Positions 63,125 to 64,000 of a stretch of 64,000 bases of DNA are shown here, in pieces. Under the pieces are notes generated by a model, which worked only from the letters and a program-made list of their open reading frames with translations, made no database searches and was not told where the DNA came from. The DNA comes from Paeniglutamicibacter antarcticus (GTDB taxonomy: Bacteria; Actinomycetota; Actinomycetes; Actinomycetales; Micrococcaceae): NCBI RefSeq assembly GCF_900010755.1, contig NZ_CZJT01000150.1:82554-146553 (forward strand). The letters run 5' to 3'. Each line of letters opens with the position of its first letter. The first letter of the stretch is position 1. The translations under genes were made by a program, and so were the position numbers.

Positions 63125-63733
63125 ATGACTAGGATCTCCCCAGTAACGCTCCGTGGAAAATACGTCACTCTCGAACCCTTGGTCGAGGATCACCACGACT
63201 GGCTCGTTGAAGCAGCGTCCGATGGCGAGCTGTGGAATCTTTGGTACACCGCGGTACCGCGCCCCGAGGAAATGCGTGGTGAGATTCAGCGCCGGCTGGC
63301 CATGCAGGAAGAGGGTTCCATGGTTCCGTTTACGACTCGTCTAAATGACCCGGCGACCGGCGAGCCAGGCAAGATTATCGGCATGACCACGTACTGCGAC
63401 ATCAACGCCGAACTGCCACGCCTGGAAATTGGTTACACCTGGAACGCAGCGAGCACGCAGGGCACCGGAACGAATCCGGACAGCAAAAGGCTTCTGCTCG
63501 GCCATGCGTTTGAAACACTCAATTGCGTTGCCGTGGAGTTCAGTACGCATTGGATGAACATGCAGTCCCGTGAAGCGATTGCCCGCCTAGGCGCGAAGCA
63601 AGACGGGGTGTTGCGTGCGACAAGTCGCATGGCCGATGGTTCGCTGCGCGATACCGTGATCTTCTCGATTGTTGCCTCGGAATGGCCACAGGTTCGAAGC
63701 GGGCCGGACTTGCGGCTGGCGAAGAAACGCTGA
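63125..63733 (+). CDS. RimJ/RimL-type GNAT acetyltransferase
   Basis: 202 aa. LEPLVEDHHDWLVEAASDGE, IGMTTYCDINAELPRLEIGY and FSTHWMNMQSREAIARLGAK follow the ribosomal-protein-type N-acetyltransferase family. The segment STQGTGTNPDSKRLLLGHAF carries the acetyl-CoA loop in the variant QGTGTN form. The ATG has AAAGG about 8 nt upstream. Confidence 0.88.
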   Translation: MTRISPVTLRGKYVTLEPLVEDHHDWLVEAASDGELWNLWYTAVPRPEEMRGEIQRRLAMQEEGSMVPFTTRLNDPATGEPGKIIGMTTYCDINAELPRLEIGYTWNAASTQGTGTNPDSKRLLLGHAFETLNCVAVEFSTHWMNMQSREAIARLGAKQDGVLRATSRMADGSLRDTVIFSIVASEWPQVRSGPDLRLAKKR

Positions 63734-63758
63734 TTCCCAATACCCGTTGGGAATCAGC
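63729..63758 (+). terminator. Terminator at the GNAT gene 3' end
   Basis: GCTGATTCCCAA and TTGGGAATCAGC (12 bp perfect) flank a 6-nt loop. It overlaps the stop codon. Confidence 0.75.
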
Positions 63759-63914
63759 TGTCACAAAGTTTGACTGCCCGTTGGCCGGACGTTGAGCGTG
63801 ACACAAATGGCGTCGCTATCGAGTGAGGTACCTGGCGATGGGAGCCGATTGGCTTCCGGCTACCTTGGTTTAGCCTCGATCCACCGATGAAAGTCTGTGA
63901 GCGACCGGCGTTTT

Positions 63915-63993
63915 AACCACGAAATGCCCTAGTTCCCGGGGAAAATTGAACTTACCACAGACCAATTTTTCCAAGAACAAAAGGGCACTTCGC
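63915..63993. mobile_element. Possible insertion-sequence edge at the window end
   Basis: CGAAATGCCCTAGTTCCCGG (from about 63919) and the complement of the last bases (CGAAGTGCCCTTTTGTTCTT) form an imperfect ~29-bp inverted repeat ending GGGCACTTCGC. An ATG follows at 63996. This looks like the left end and upstream repeat of an IS (an IS1380-like element is one guess); the transposase lies outside the window. Confidence 0.3.
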
Positions 63994-64000
63994 AGATGCA

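Noticed and set aside
1..64000. tRNA and rRNA genes
   Set aside because: No clover-leaf T-loop/anticodon arrangement or rRNA-like conserved blocks were noticed by eye; a tRNA search program would be needed to exclude them fully.

Overview
The window is high-GC actinobacterial DNA. Its translation and ribosome genes read like Micrococcaceae (Arthrobacter sensu lato, e.g. Arthrobacter/Paeniglutamicibacter): a rimP-nusA-ylxR-infB-rbfA-truB-ribF-rpsO backbone, an IF2 with a very long Ala/Pro/Gly linker, many GTG/TTG starts and a possibly leaderless truB. Genus is an inference from gene content; no rRNA or tRNA gene was seen.

1-19.3 kb is the conserved backbone. It carries the translation genes interleaved with a formamide-use cluster (AmiS/UreI-type channel, FmdB zinc ribbon, formamidase), a secreted ScyD/ScyE-type protein, an OsmC-type peroxidase, two small membrane proteins, a DUF937 protein, a methyltransferase, and a small locus that looks like a bacteriocin-like precursor split by an in-frame amber codon and followed by a small membrane protein. 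rpsO ends at a strong terminator and is not followed by pnp, its usual neighbour.

19.3-31.5 kb: YceI protein, MFS remnant, OhrR-Ohr peroxide defence with a palindromic operator, a quinone-reductase-like MDR enzyme, a decayed IS5-type transposase, a flavin reductase, a BCCT osmolyte transporter, a DJ-1/PfpI protein, an APC permease, and a c-di-AMP (ydaO) riboswitch in front of an M23 cell-wall peptidase.

31.6-46.6 kb is accessory metabolism. It holds a translationally coupled three-gene operon (SbnA-like PLP synthase, FAD/NAD(P)-binding protein, Y4yA-type PLP decarboxylase), a MarR-AMP ligase-DUF2177 operon divergent from a DUF1295 reductase and an oxidoreductase-SRPBCC fusion, a ferrochelatase fragment, VOC, ICL/PEPM and an internally deleted PhzF, then a frameshifted secreted protein.

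46.9-50.9 kb holds the Hen1-Pnkp RNA-repair pair (ATGA overlap). 51-64 kb is a mosaic: a decayed second copy of the SbnA-like gene start, a NylB-like serine hydrolase, a protein with an N-terminal region of unknown fold and a divergent DisA-type domain, a umuC pseudogene, CsbD, two GNATs, a methyltransferase, and an XRE regulator divergent from an extra methionine aminopeptidase across twin TACCGGTA sites. The last ~80 bases resemble the edge of an insertion sequence. The density of remnants and inverted repeats suggests that the region after rpsO is a plastic accessory segment.
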